The notes beneath the pieces were generated by a model, which did not search any database, was not told the DNA's origin, and saw nothing but the letters and a program-made list of their open reading frames with translations. From contig NZ_CP081844.1 of NCBI RefSeq assembly GCF_019803445.1, positions 1,004,501 to 1,068,500 of the forward strand: a DNA stretch of 64,000 nt. Direction: 5' to 3'. Positions 36,039-44,946 of the stretch are shown here, in pieces (positions within the stretch are counted from its first letter, which is position 1; each line of letters begins with the position of its first letter). A program made the translations under genes and the position numbers. This stretch comes from Caenibius sp. WL (lineage in GTDB: Bacteria > Pseudomonadota > Alphaproteobacteria > Sphingomonadales > Sphingomonadaceae).

Positions 36039-37235
36039 CTATTGCCCTTCCGCTGCTTTCTTGGCCGCGCGCTGCTTCACTTCGGGCAGCGGCAGATAGG
36101 GCGTAACACCCGGGGCCTCGATGATGGTCTTGTTGGTCTTGGCCAGAACACGTTCCATGGTTTCGTAATACATGCGGCGCTTGGTCACATCGGGGGCGAG
36201 GCGGTATTCCGCGTACACCTTGTCGAAAGCCGCCGCTTCACCTTCCGCTTGGGCGCGAAGCTGCTGGGCCCAGGCGCGCGCGCGGTTGATATCCGCGTCG
36301 GCATCCTGCTGCGCGGCCGATACGTCCTTGAATGCTTCCACCACGCGTTCGGGCGGGTCGGTCTTGTCGATTTCGACACCCTGCACGGCGATCCCCGCGC
36401 GATAGGCGTCGAGAATGCCCTGCATCCGGTCGCGCACCCGTTGTTCGATTGTCGCGCGCCCCGCGCCCGAGAAAGTATCGTCCAGCGTCTGTTCGGCGAC
36501 AGAGGCGCGCATGGCGGCTTCGGCCACTTCCTGAATGGTTTCTTCCGGCTGGCTTATCTGGAACTTGTACTGTTTCAGATCCTTGATGTTCCAGCGGATG
36601 AGATAGCTGAGATCGACCAGATTCTGGTCGCCGGTCAGAATCAGCCTCTCCTGCCCGCCTGCCGGCATGCGGAACGAACGGATCGTGCTGACCGGTTCGA
36701 TATCCACCTGCTGTATGGGCCAGGGGAGCGTGAAATTCAGGCCGGGCTGCAATGTGCGGGAATATTTGCCGATGGTGGTGACGATGCCCTGTTCCTTGGG
36801 CCCGACCTGATGGATCATGCTGATGCCAAGGCCGACGAGCACGATCGCGCCCGCCGCCAGCGGGAACCAGCTTCCACCGCCGGGGCGTTCGGGCAGCCGC
36901 AGATTGGGGCCGCCCGGTCCGCCGGAGCGGCGGCGCGGCCCTTCGGGGCCCCGCGTGCGGAACAGGTCTTCCAGACTGGTCGGGCGGCGCGGGCCATCCT
37001 TGCCCGGTTTGCCGTCATCTCCGCTCCCCCCGCCGGGAAGCCAGGGGTTGCGCGGGCCGCGCGGGGGCGGATTGTTACCGCCGCCCTGGCCGTCTTCCGC
37101 GCCATCGCCTGCGCTGGGCGGCTTCGAGCCGCCCTGATCGTCATCGTTTCCGCCGCCGGAGCTTCCGCCCCAGGGGCTGCGTCTGCCGGACATGGCCAGC
37201 GCTATCTGGTCAAAAAAACCGCCCATTCGTCTCAT
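36039..37235 (-). CDS. hflK: HflK, modulator of FtsH protease
   Basis: A 398-residue partner of HflC. It has a long Gly/Pro-rich cytoplasmic N-terminus (about 110 residues), a transmembrane segment (FPLAAGAIVLVGLGISMIHQV), an SPFH domain and a helical C-terminus. The ATG at 37235 has an AAAGGGA site; the upstream codon at 37265 lacks one. It is divergent from mrp. Confidence 0.94.
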   Translation of the reverse strand: MRRMGGFFDQIALAMSGRRSPWGGSSGGGNDDDQGGSKPPSAGDGAEDGQGGGNNPPPRGPRNPWLPGGGSGDDGKPGKDGPRRPTSLEDLFRTRGPEGPRRRSGGPGGPNLRLPERPGGGSWFPLAAGAIVLVGLGISMIHQVGPKEQGIVTTIGKYSRTLQPGLNFTLPWPIQQVDIEPVSTIRSFRMPAGGQERLILTGDQNLVDLSYLIRWNIKDLKQYKFQISQPEETIQEVAEAAMRASVAEQTLDDTFSGAGRATIEQRVRDRMQGILDAYRAGIAVQGVEIDKTDPPERVVEAFKDVSAAQQDADADINRARAWAQQLRAQAEGEAAAFDKVYAEYRLAPDVTKRRMYYETMERVLAKTNKTIIEAPGVTPYLPLPEVKQRAAKKAAEGQ

Positions 37236-37307
37236 GGGTCCCTTTATAGGTATCGAGAGCGACAAAAACAGTGCCTTGCACGCGAATTTCGCTAGGGAGG
37301 CGATGTG

Positions 37308-38276
37308 ATGGACGAAACCGAACTGAAATCGAAGCTGCCAGAACCGGTGGCACAGCGCCTCCAGTCACTGCGCTTGACGGATGCCAGCGCCACCTTGGTG
37401 CTGGATGCGGCGGGACTGGGCCGGGCGGAAGCCGCTGCCTTGGAAGATCTCGCGCGGCAGGCGGTGATCGATGCGGGCGGGCCGCAGGAAGTGCGCGTCG
37501 CGCTGATGGCCAACAAGGTGCACCGCCGGATCATCGCCGTCGCTTCGGGCAAGGGCGGGGTCGGCAAATCGACGCTGACCACCAATCTTGCCGTCGCGCT
37601 GGCGCGGCTGGGGCATAAAGTCGGGCTGGTCGATGCCGATATCTACGGGCCGTCGCAGCCGCGTCTGCTGGCCAACGAAGGGCAGCGGCCCGAAGCGGTG
37701 GACAAGAAACTGGTCCCGGTGCCCAGCCAATATGGCGTGCCGGTGTTGTCTATGGGCCATCTGGCGAAACCCGGGCAGGCGATTGCCTGGCGCGGGCCGA
37801 TGGCGGGCAACGCGCTGGGGCAATTGATCGATGCCGAATGGGGCCCGGTCGATACGTTGCTGGTCGACATGCCGCCGGGCACGGGTGATATCCAGCTCAC
37901 CATGATGCAGAAATTCCGCCCCGATGGCGTGGTGGTGGTGTCGACCCCGCAGGATCTGGCGCTGATCGATGCGATGCGCGCCATCGATCTGTTCGGGCAG
38001 GTCGATGTGCCGATCATCGGGCTGGTGGAAAATATGGCGGGCTATCTATGCCCGCATTGCGGCAAGGGCAGCGATCCGTTCGGGCAGGGCGGGGCGGAAC
38101 AGGCCGCCGCGCAGAAAGGTCTGCCTTTCCTCGGCCGGGTGCCGCTGGCGCTGGAAATCCGGGAAGCGAGCGATGCGGGCGTTCCGCCGGCGGCAGGCGA
38201 TGGCCCACAGGCGGAAAGTTTCGCCGCGATCGCGCGCCGGCTTGCGCAGTGGCTGGCGGCACAGGGGCACGGCTAG
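37308..38276 (+). CDS. Mrp/ApbC-family iron-sulfur carrier ATPase
   Basis: A 322-residue P-loop ATPase with deviant Walker A GKGGVGKST, MPPGTGDIQLT and the cluster-binding CPHC pair in MAGYLCPHCGKG. A short N-terminal region (about residues 1-65) is a reduced MIP18/DUF59-like domain. It helps load [4Fe-4S] clusters. I took the ATG at 37308, seven bases after AGGGAGG; the GTG at 37305 is adjacent. Confidence 0.93.
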   Translation: MDETELKSKLPEPVAQRLQSLRLTDASATLVLDAAGLGRAEAAALEDLARQAVIDAGGPQEVRVALMANKVHRRIIAVASGKGGVGKSTLTTNLAVALARLGHKVGLVDADIYGPSQPRLLANEGQRPEAVDKKLVPVPSQYGVPVLSMGHLAKPGQAIAWRGPMAGNALGQLIDAEWGPVDTLLVDMPPGTGDIQLTMMQKFRPDGVVVVSTPQDLALIDAMRAIDLFGQVDVPIIGLVENMAGYLCPHCGKGSDPFGQGGAEQAAAQKGLPFLGRVPLALEIREASDAGVPPAAGDGPQAESFAAIARRLAQWLAAQGHG

Positions 38277-38278
38277 GC

Positions 38279-40534
38279 ATGGCCATCACGCGGCGCGGAT
38301 TGTTGATCGGCGGCGCGCTGGGCGGCGGGCTTCTTGTTGCCTGGGGGCTGGGAAACAACCCAGAGCCTGCTCCGCTGGCGCCGGGCAAGGGCGAATATGC
38401 CTTCGATGCCTGGCTCAGGATCGCGCGCGATGGCGTGGTAACGGTTGCCGTGCCGCAACTGGAAATGGGGCAGGGGATCACCACTCTGCTGCCGCAGATC
38501 GTGGCCGTGGAACTGGGGGCGGACTGGCGGATGATCGCGGTCGAACCCGCCCCGCCCGGTGCGGCTTATCCCAATGTGCCGCTGGCCGCGCGCTGGGCGC
38601 CGCTGTGGATGCCGCTGGGCGCGGGGCTGGCGGACAGTCCGGATAGCTGGCTGGCGCGCCGTTTCGCGCAGAGCAGCCATTTCAATACCACTGCCGAAGG
38701 GATGTCATTGGCCGCCTACGAGGCCCCGGCACGGGCGGCCGCGGCCTGTGCCCGGGCGATGTTGGCGATGGCCGCGGCGGCGCGGTGGGATGTGCCATGG
38801 GATGCATGCGACGTATCGGGCGGAACGGTGCGCCATGGGGGCAAATCTCTCCGTTTCGGCGAACTGGCGGAAGCGGCAGCGGGCTTTGCCCCACCCGACC
38901 CGCCGCCGCTGCGCAATGCGCCGGCGGAGGAAGAACCGGTCGATCCAGTGCGCGCCGCGCCGCGCCCATTCCCCCGGCTGGACCTGCCTGCGAAAGTCGA
39001 CGGCAGCTTCGTCTTCGCGGGCGATGTCCGCCTGCCCGATATGGTCTATGCGGCGATCCGCCATGGCCCTCTACCCGAGGCGGAACTGAGTGAATTCGAT
39101 GCGCAGGCCGCGGCCGGTACACCCGGCCTGATCCGCACCGTGCGCGGGCAAGGCTGGCTGGCGGCGGTAGGGGCGAACTGGTGGGCGGCAGAGCAGGCGC
39201 TGGCGGCGCTCGATCCCCATTTCTGCGTGAAGCGGCCGTTCGGTAGCGAGGCGATCGACGATGCGCTCGATCGCGGGGTGCGGCAGGAGCAGGGGGAACG
39301 CATCGTCGAACAGGGCGATGGCGATGTCGGGCTCGACAAGCCAAGTCTGGCGCTGCGCTACGATGTCGCGCCTGTCACCCACGCCACGCTGGAAACCGCC
39401 AGCGCCACGGCGCGGCTGCGCGATGGCAGGCTGGAATTGTGGATTGCTAGCCAGGCGCCGCAGCAAGCCCGCCGCGCGGCGGCGCGGGCGCTGGGCATGG
39501 CGGAACGCGACGTGGTGATCTATCCGATGCCCGCCGGGGGCAGTTTCGACCGGCGGCTGGAAAACGATCAAGCCGTCGAAGCGGCCCTGATCGCAAGGGC
39601 GGTGGACCGGCCGGTGCAGCTGGTCTGGTCGCGCTGGCAGGAATTCCTTGCCGGGCGGCCGCGTACCCCTGTGGCCGCCGTGCTGGCCGCTCGCACCGAT
39701 GCCAGCGGCGCCATCGCCACCTTTCGGGCCCGGCTGGCGTTGCCCGCCACGGCGCGGGAATTCGGCCATCGGATGTTCGACGATGCCACCAGCACGGTGG
39801 CGATCGCCGATGCGGCGGGCAAAGCCGATCCGCTGGCGGTGGAAGGGGCCGCGCCGACTTATGCCATTCCCAATATCGCGGTGGACCATGTGCCGGTGGC
39901 ATTGCCGCTGGCCACCGGGCGGATGCGCGGCAATGCCCATGGCTACACCGCGTTTTTCGTCGAAAGCTTCATCGATGAACTGGCGCGCCGGCATAAGCGT
40001 GAACCGCTGTCCTATCGCATCGCCATGCTGGAAAACGATTTGCGCCTTGCCGCTTGCCTGCAAAGGGTGGCCCAATTGGCGCAGTGGGATGGGGGCAACG
40101 ACCAGAGCGGACAGGGCCTTGCCTGCCATCGGATCGGTGACGGCTGCATCGCTGTGATCGCTACCGCATCGCGCGGGGAAGGCGGTGTGCGGGTGGACCG
40201 GTTGACGGCGGTTGCCGACATCGGGCGGATCGTCAATCTCGATATCGCGCGTCAGCAGATCGAAGGCGGGCTGATTTTCGGGATCGGTTGCGCATTGGGT
40301 TCGGCGCTGTTCTATGGGCAGGGGATACCCCACACCGCGCGTCTGGCCGGGCTCGATCTGCCGCTCCTGGCCGATTGCCCGCAGATTACGGTCGATTTCC
40401 TGGCAAGCGATGCCGATCCTTTCGATCCGGGCGAACTGGGCATGGTGGCCGTGGCCCCGGCCATCGCCAATGCGCTCTATTCCGCCACCGGCTTGCGGTT
40501 CCGCCGCCTGCCGCTGCTGTCGGACGGATTGTGA
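38279..40534 (+). CDS. Molybdenum hydroxylase large subunit (IorB/CoxL-like)
   Basis: A 751-residue xanthine-dehydrogenase-family subunit of isoquinoline 1-oxidoreductase beta type. A twin-arginine signal (TRRGLLIGGALGGGLL) suggests Tat export. Molybdopterin-domain features include LEMGQGITTLLPQIVAVELG, APVTHATLETASATA and the likely catalytic Glu in GELGMVAVAPAIANAL. No [2Fe-2S] small subunit lies beside it, unlike typical members. It begins two bases after mrp and runs up to hemH, so it may be transcribed with an Fe-S carrier. The substrate is unknown. Confidence 0.85.
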   Translation: MAITRRGLLIGGALGGGLLVAWGLGNNPEPAPLAPGKGEYAFDAWLRIARDGVVTVAVPQLEMGQGITTLLPQIVAVELGADWRMIAVEPAPPGAAYPNVPLAARWAPLWMPLGAGLADSPDSWLARRFAQSSHFNTTAEGMSLAAYEAPARAAAACARAMLAMAAAARWDVPWDACDVSGGTVRHGGKSLRFGELAEAAAGFAPPDPPPLRNAPAEEEPVDPVRAAPRPFPRLDLPAKVDGSFVFAGDVRLPDMVYAAIRHGPLPEAELSEFDAQAAAGTPGLIRTVRGQGWLAAVGANWWAAEQALAALDPHFCVKRPFGSEAIDDALDRGVRQEQGERIVEQGDGDVGLDKPSLALRYDVAPVTHATLETASATARLRDGRLELWIASQAPQQARRAAARALGMAERDVVIYPMPAGGSFDRRLENDQAVEAALIARAVDRPVQLVWSRWQEFLAGRPRTPVAAVLAARTDASGAIATFRARLALPATAREFGHRMFDDATSTVAIADAAGKADPLAVEGAAPTYAIPNIAVDHVPVALPLATGRMRGNAHGYTAFFVESFIDELARRHKREPLSYRIAMLENDLRLAACLQRVAQLAQWDGGNDQSGQGLACHRIGDGCIAVIATASRGEGGVRVDRLTAVADIGRIVNLDIARQQIEGGLIFGIGCALGSALFYGQGIPHTARLAGLDLPLLADCPQITVDFLASDADPFDPGELGMVAVAPAIANALYSATGLRFRRLPLLSDGL

Positions 40535-40536
40535 CC

Positions 40537-41538
40537 ATGGCGGCGGGCGATCAGAACAAGGGGGCGAGCGGGATTGGCGTGCTGCTGGTCAATCTGGGCA
40601 CGCCCGATGCGCCGACTCCGGCGGCGGTGCGCCGCTATCTGGCGGAATTCCTGTCCGATCCGCGCGTGGTGGAAATTCCCCGGCTTATCTGGTGGCCGAT
40701 CCTGCACGGGATCATTCTCAACACCCGGCCAAGGAAATCGGCCCATGCCTATCGGCAGGTGTGGACCGAACAGGGTTCCCCCCTGGCCGCCATCACCGCG
40801 GCGCAGACAAAGGCCCTGCAACATCGGCTGGGCGATGGGGTGCGGGTGGACTGGGCGATGCGCTATGGTAGCCCGTCCATCGCCAGCCGGATTGTGGCAA
40901 TGAAAGCGGCGGGGTGCGAACGGATCGTGCTGGCCCCGCTCTATCCCCAATACTGCGGCGCGACGACGGCCACGGTGGTGGATGCGGCGGGGGCCGCGCT
41001 CCAGGCAATGCGTTGGCAGCCTGCCCTGCGCACGATGCCTGCGTACCATGACGATCCGGCCTATATCGCGGCGCTGGCGCAGGATATCGGCGCACAACTC
41101 GATCACCTCGATTTTCTGCCCGAGGTGCTCCTGTTGAGTTTCCACGGCATGCCGGAACGAACCCGGGTGCTGGGCGATCCCTACTTCGATCAATGTCACC
41201 GTACGGCGCACCTGTTGAAAACGGCGCTGGCACGGCCGGATCTGCGGATCGAAACCACATTCCAGTCGCGGTTCGGCCGTGCCAGATGGCTGGAACCGGC
41301 CACCGATGTGGTCCTGATAGCGGAAGCGCGCCAGGGCACGCGGCGGATTGCCGTGGCCGCCCCCGGCTTTGCCGCTGATTGCCTCGAAACATTGGAGGAA
41401 TTGGCGATCCGGGGGCGGGAACAATTCAGCGAGGCCGGAGGCGAACGGTTCGCCGCGCTGACCTGCCTCAACGCGGGCGATGCGGGGATGGCCATGCTGG
41501 AAATGCTGGTGCGCCGCGAATTGGCGGGCTGGGTCTGA
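40537..41538 (+). CDS. hemH: Ferrochelatase HemH
   Basis: A 333-residue enzyme that inserts Fe2+ into protoporphyrin IX in the last step of haem synthesis. It starts GIGVLLVNLGTPDAPTP and has LAPLYPQYCGATTATV and the catalytic His in LLLSFHGMPERT; FQSRFGRARWLEP is also typical. It starts two bases after the preceding stop codon. A family-typical length supports this start over an ORF extension to 40288. Confidence 0.95.
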   Translation: MAAGDQNKGASGIGVLLVNLGTPDAPTPAAVRRYLAEFLSDPRVVEIPRLIWWPILHGIILNTRPRKSAHAYRQVWTEQGSPLAAITAAQTKALQHRLGDGVRVDWAMRYGSPSIASRIVAMKAAGCERIVLAPLYPQYCGATTATVVDAAGAALQAMRWQPALRTMPAYHDDPAYIAALAQDIGAQLDHLDFLPEVLLLSFHGMPERTRVLGDPYFDQCHRTAHLLKTALARPDLRIETTFQSRFGRARWLEPATDVVLIAEARQGTRRIAVAAPGFAADCLETLEELAIRGREQFSEAGGERFAALTCLNAGDAGMAMLEMLVRRELAGWV

Positions 41539-41552
41539 AGCGGCCCGGCGGA

Positions 41553-41765
41553 TCAACGCGCGCCGGTGAACATGGCATGGATATAGGCCATGGCCAGGAT
41601 AAGCAGAAACAGCACCAGCAGCACGATCACGAACAGCACCGCCAGCGGCAGATAGGTGCCGGCGCCATTCTCGTAAGCTGCAACCAGCAGTAGAAATCCT
41701 GCGATCAATCCGATGATGCCCACCAGCGGGGCGATCCATACCAGCCCGGCCGCCGACAGCAGCAT
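41553..41765 (-). CDS. Small membrane protein with two predicted segments
   Basis: A 70-residue protein made almost entirely of two hydrophobic helices (AGLVWIAPLVGIIGLIAGFLLLVAA and LPLAVLFVIVLLVLFLLILAMAYI). It has no motif I recognise. It is convergent with hemH and precedes the SDHAF4 gene on the other side by about 50 bp. Its composition strongly suggests a real gene. Confidence 0.6.
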   Translation of the reverse strand: MLLSAAGLVWIAPLVGIIGLIAGFLLLVAAYENGAGTYLPLAVLFVIVLLVLFLLILAMAYIHAMFTGAR

Positions 41766-41816
41766 TCCCAGAGCGAACCGCTTAAGGCGAAAGGACGGAC
41801 CGGATATGGCGTTGCC

Positions 41817-41987
41817 TCAGAAATCGATGGCGATTCCGTCCTTCACCCAGTCGCCATAGCGGGTGGGGGAAAGGCCATCGGGGTCTTTCTCGCCCTTTTC
41901 GTTGGGTTCGGGCTTGGGCGCGGGCGCATTGTTCCAATAGGCCGGTTTGGTGAAGCCTTCGGGACGTTGGGTGGCACGCTTGGTCAT
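41817..41987 (-). CDS. SDHAF4-like succinate dehydrogenase assembly factor (DUF1674)
   Basis: A 56-residue protein ending PTRYGDWVKDGIAIDF, the hallmark of the DUF1674/SDHAF4 family, which assists flavinylated succinate dehydrogenase subunit A. The first half is Pro/Lys-rich and likely disordered. A longer reading to 42272 has no family support. It diverges from rsmB, a frequent arrangement in alphaproteobacteria. Confidence 0.85.
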   Translation of the reverse strand: MTKRATQRPEGFTKPAYWNNAPAPKPEPNEKGEKDPDGLSPTRYGDWVKDGIAIDF

Positions 41988-42100
41988 GCCGCTATTGTGA
42001 GCCGTACGCCGCACGATTGCAATTGCCGGTTTGCGCAGGGTGCGGCGGGGTGGGAAAAAGCCGTTACCACTTGCTCCGAAATCGCTCCAATTCCTTGTTG

Positions 42101-42118
42101 CCGCATCGTTTGATGCGG
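42101..42118. repeat. Palindromic extragenic element (RIME/REP-like)
   Basis: CCGCATC-GTTT-GATGCGG is a perfect hairpin followed by GGAAACCGGTTCCCACTTTT (up to about 42138), with CCGGTTCCCAC and TGCGCGATGCTCT resembling extragenic elements found widely in alphaproteobacterial intergenic spacers. It lies between the SDHAF4 gene and rsmB. Only one copy is in the window, so the repeat status rests on general resemblance. Confidence 0.5.
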
Positions 42119-42161
42119 AAACCGGTTCCCACTTTTCTGCGCGATGCTCTAAGGCCGGGCG

Positions 42162-43397
42162 ATGAACGATATTCCCGGACTTCCCGCCCGCCGTGCCGCG
42201 CTCAAGATGGGCGATGCCGTGCTGCGCCGGGGCGAAACGCTGGATCAGGGGGCTGGGGCGGCGATGCAGCACCTGCGCGCGCCCGCGGATCGTGCGTTGG
42301 CCCGTGCGATTGCGGCGGAAGTGCTGCGCTGGTTGCCCGATCTCGATGCGCTGATCGATTCTGCCACACGCCAGATTCTGCCCGAAGACGCCAAGCCGCG
42401 TGCGGTGCTGCGGCTAATGCTGGCGCAATGGCTGCGGCTGGAAACACCGCCCCATGCGGTCATCGCCACGGCTTTGCCACTGCTCACCGGCGGCCCCCGC
42501 AGGCTGGCACACGGGGTGTTTTCCGCACTGGTCAAGCGCAAGGCGGCATTGCCCGCCGTGCCTACTCTGCCTGCCGGGGTGCTGGGCCGCTGGGGCGAAC
42601 GGGCCGTGGCGATTGCTGCCGGGCTGGCCTTGCCGCCGCCGCTCGACCTTACGTTGCGCGATCCTGCCGCGACGGCGCAATGGGCGGAAAAGCTGGGCGG
42701 CCTGTCGCTGATGCCCGGTCATGTCCGGCTGCCGCGCGGCACGGCGGTGGAAGATCTGCCCGGCTTCGCCGAAGGGGCATGGTGGGTGCAGGATCTCGCT
42801 GCCAGCCTGCCCGCGCGACTGCTTGGTGCCGGGGAAGGGCGTAGAGTGCTTGATCTGTGCGCGGCGCCGGGGGGCAAGACGTTGCAACTCGCGGCCTCTG
42901 GCTGGGCGGTCACCGCGCTCGACCTTAGCGCCAAGCGGCTGGCGCGGCTGCAGGAGAACTGCGCCCGCACCGGCCTGCCGGCGGATGTGGTGGCCGCCGA
43001 TGCCCTGGAGTGGGAGGCAGAGGCGCCGTTCGATGCGATCCTGCTCGATGCGCCGTGCACGGCCACCGGCACCTGCCGCCGTCATCCGGATGTGCTGCAC
43101 CGGATCGGGCCGCGACAGATTGCGGAAATGGCGGATTTGCAAGCCACTCTGCTGGCGCGCGCGGCCGCGTGGCTCAAGCCGGGCGGGCAACTGGTCTATG
43201 CGGTCTGTTCGCTGGAACCGGAAGAAGGCGAAGCACAGGCCGCGCGCGTCCCGCTTCGCCCGGTGCCGATTCTGGCAGAGGATCTACCCGCCGGTGTCGT
43301 GCCCAACGCGGCGGGGCAATTGCGCACCGACCCGGCCATGCTGGCTGCATCAGGCGGGATGGACGGGTTTTTCGTCGGGCGCTGGATCAAGGATTGA
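42162..43397 (+). CDS. rsmB: 16S rRNA (cytosine-C5)-methyltransferase RsmB
   Basis: A 411-residue enzyme with an N-terminal NusB-like RNA-binding region and a C-terminal SAM domain: VLDLCAAPGGKTLQLA, the motif IV LLDAPCTATGTCRRHPD and the VYAVCSLEPEEGE catalytic-cysteine segment. It methylates cytosine 967 of 16S rRNA (E. coli numbering). Length and motif order are normal. Confidence 0.93.
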   Translation: MNDIPGLPARRAALKMGDAVLRRGETLDQGAGAAMQHLRAPADRALARAIAAEVLRWLPDLDALIDSATRQILPEDAKPRAVLRLMLAQWLRLETPPHAVIATALPLLTGGPRRLAHGVFSALVKRKAALPAVPTLPAGVLGRWGERAVAIAAGLALPPPLDLTLRDPAATAQWAEKLGGLSLMPGHVRLPRGTAVEDLPGFAEGAWWVQDLAASLPARLLGAGEGRRVLDLCAAPGGKTLQLAASGWAVTALDLSAKRLARLQENCARTGLPADVVAADALEWEAEAPFDAILLDAPCTATGTCRRHPDVLHRIGPRQIAEMADLQATLLARAAAWLKPGGQLVYAVCSLEPEEGEAQAARVPLRPVPILAEDLPAGVVPNAAGQLRTDPAMLAASGGMDGFFVGRWIKD

Positions 43398-43427
43398 GCA
43401 CGGCGAGGAAGCGGCTGCTCTCTTGCT

Positions 43428-43967
43428 TCAGTCCTGCCGGACCTTGTTCTGGAAACTCTTGCGCAATTTCATCAATTTGGGCGGGATCGTGGCGAGGCAA
43501 TAAGGATTGCGCTGGCCTTCGCCCTCCCAATATTCCTGATGATACTCTTCCGCCGGATACCACGGGGCCGGGCCTTCGATAGTGGTGACGACCCGTCCGC
43601 CATGGTCGGCGTTGGCCCGCGCGATGGCCGCTTCGGCCTCGGCGCGTTGCGCATCGTCGAGCGGGAAAATGGCTGAACGGTACTGGGTGCCGACATCGTT
43701 GCCCTGGCGATTGAGCTGCGTCGGATCGTGCGTGCCGAGGAACACGTCGAGAATCTCGGCATAGGAAATCACGGCCGGATCGAATTCCACCTTGATTGCT
43801 TCGGCATGGCCGGTCTGGCCGGAACAGACCGCGCGATACGTGGGATCGGGGACAGAGCCGCCGATATAGCCGCTTTCGACGCCGCTTACCCCAATAACAT
43901 CGCGAAACACCGCTTCCGTGCACCAGAAGCATCCGCCCGCCACAATTGCCGTTTCCATGCCGTTCAT
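43428..43967 (-). CDS. msrA: Peptide-methionine (S)-S-oxide reductase MsrA
   Basis: A 179-residue enzyme reducing methionine-S-sulfoxide. The catalytic cysteine is in AGGCFWCTEAVF (Cys13), and GTQYRSAIF and EEYHQEYW are conserved. The reading frame continues upstream to ATGs at 44051 and 44057, giving an N-terminal extension (KADAYLGRAADAAIGKP) of unknown status. No start has a strong Shine-Dalgarno. It complements the MsrB gene at 30666. Confidence 0.92.
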   Translation of the reverse strand: MNGMETAIVAGGCFWCTEAVFRDVIGVSGVESGYIGGSVPDPTYRAVCSGQTGHAEAIKVEFDPAVISYAEILDVFLGTHDPTQLNRQGNDVGTQYRSAIFPLDDAQRAEAEAAIARANADHGGRVVTTIEGPAPWYPAEEYHQEYWEGEGQRNPYCLATIPPKLMKLRKSFQNKVRQD

Positions 43968-44081
43968 CCGTGGTTTGCCAATCGCCGCATCCGCAGCCCG
44001 CCCTAGATAGGCATCCGCCTTGCGCTTGTCATGCTCTCTTGCCACTCTCATACTCATGCGCACTTGCCGGGAGAATGGAAA

Positions 44082-44933
44082 ATGCGCCGTGTTCTTGTGA
44101 TGATTGCCGCGATTTTCGGCCTTTCCGGCCCGACATGGGCCGCGGAGGAAGCCGCCGATCCGGCCGCTGCGGATGCCTCCGTCTGCTCAGCCTGCGAAGC
44201 GGCGCTCGAACTGGCCTTGGCCAATCCCCGCCGCGCGGAAGACAGGCAGCGCGATGCCTATCGCCATCCGGCGCAGACGCTGGCGTTCTTCCGCGTCAGG
44301 CCAGGCATGACCGTGGTCGACTATGCCCCCTCCGGCGGGTGGTACACACGTATCCTCGTGCCCTATCTCGGCACCGATGGCCGCTATATCGGGCTCAATC
44401 CCGATGTCCGGCAGGGCGACGAACAGCAGAAGCGCTATTTCGCCGGGCTTGGGGAAACGTTCCCGGCAAAGGCTGCCGAATGGACCGGTGTTTCGGCCAG
44501 CACTATCGGGGCCTACAATTCGGACGATCTGCCCGCCGCGCTCTATGGCACAGTGGACCGGGTGGTGGTTTTCCGGATGATGCACAACCTGCTGCGCATG
44601 GGCATGCTCGACCGTGAGCTTGATGTGATTCACCGTCTTCTCAAGGATGACGGGCTTCTGGGGATCGAGCAGCATCGTTCCAGGGCGGATGCACCCGCGG
44701 CCTATGTCGATGGCAGCAAGGGCTATTTGCGGCAGGCCGATGTGGTCCGTCTGCTCGAAGCGCACGGCTTCACGCTCGTCGGCACGAGCGAGATCAACGC
44801 CAATCCCGCCGACAGCGCCGACCATCCGGAAGGTGTGTGGGAACTGCCGCCTACCTTGCGGACGAAGCGGGAAGAATTGAAAGCCGTGGGCGAAAGCGAC
44901 CGGATGACTCTTCTGTTCCGCAAACGGACCTGA
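44082..44933 (+). CDS. Secreted SAM-methyltransferase-like protein
   Basis: A 283-residue protein with a signal peptide (VLVMIAAIFGLSGPTWAA) and a class I methyltransferase-like fold. The motif I region is VVDYAPSGGWYTRIL, of the COG4798 type, where SAM binding is uncertain. EQHRSRADAPAAYVDGSKGYL and a C-terminal LLFRKRT are also present. A periplasmic methyltransferase is odd since SAM is cytoplasmic, so the activity is open. It is divergent from msrA. Confidence 0.78.
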   Translation: MRRVLVMIAAIFGLSGPTWAAEEAADPAAADASVCSACEAALELALANPRRAEDRQRDAYRHPAQTLAFFRVRPGMTVVDYAPSGGWYTRILVPYLGTDGRYIGLNPDVRQGDEQQKRYFAGLGETFPAKAAEWTGVSASTIGAYNSDDLPAALYGTVDRVVVFRMMHNLLRMGMLDRELDVIHRLLKDDGLLGIEQHRSRADAPAAYVDGSKGYLRQADVVRLLEAHGFTLVGTSEINANPADSADHPEGVWELPPTLRTKREELKAVGESDRMTLLFRKRT

Positions 44934-44946
44934 TAGAGCGCCGCCC

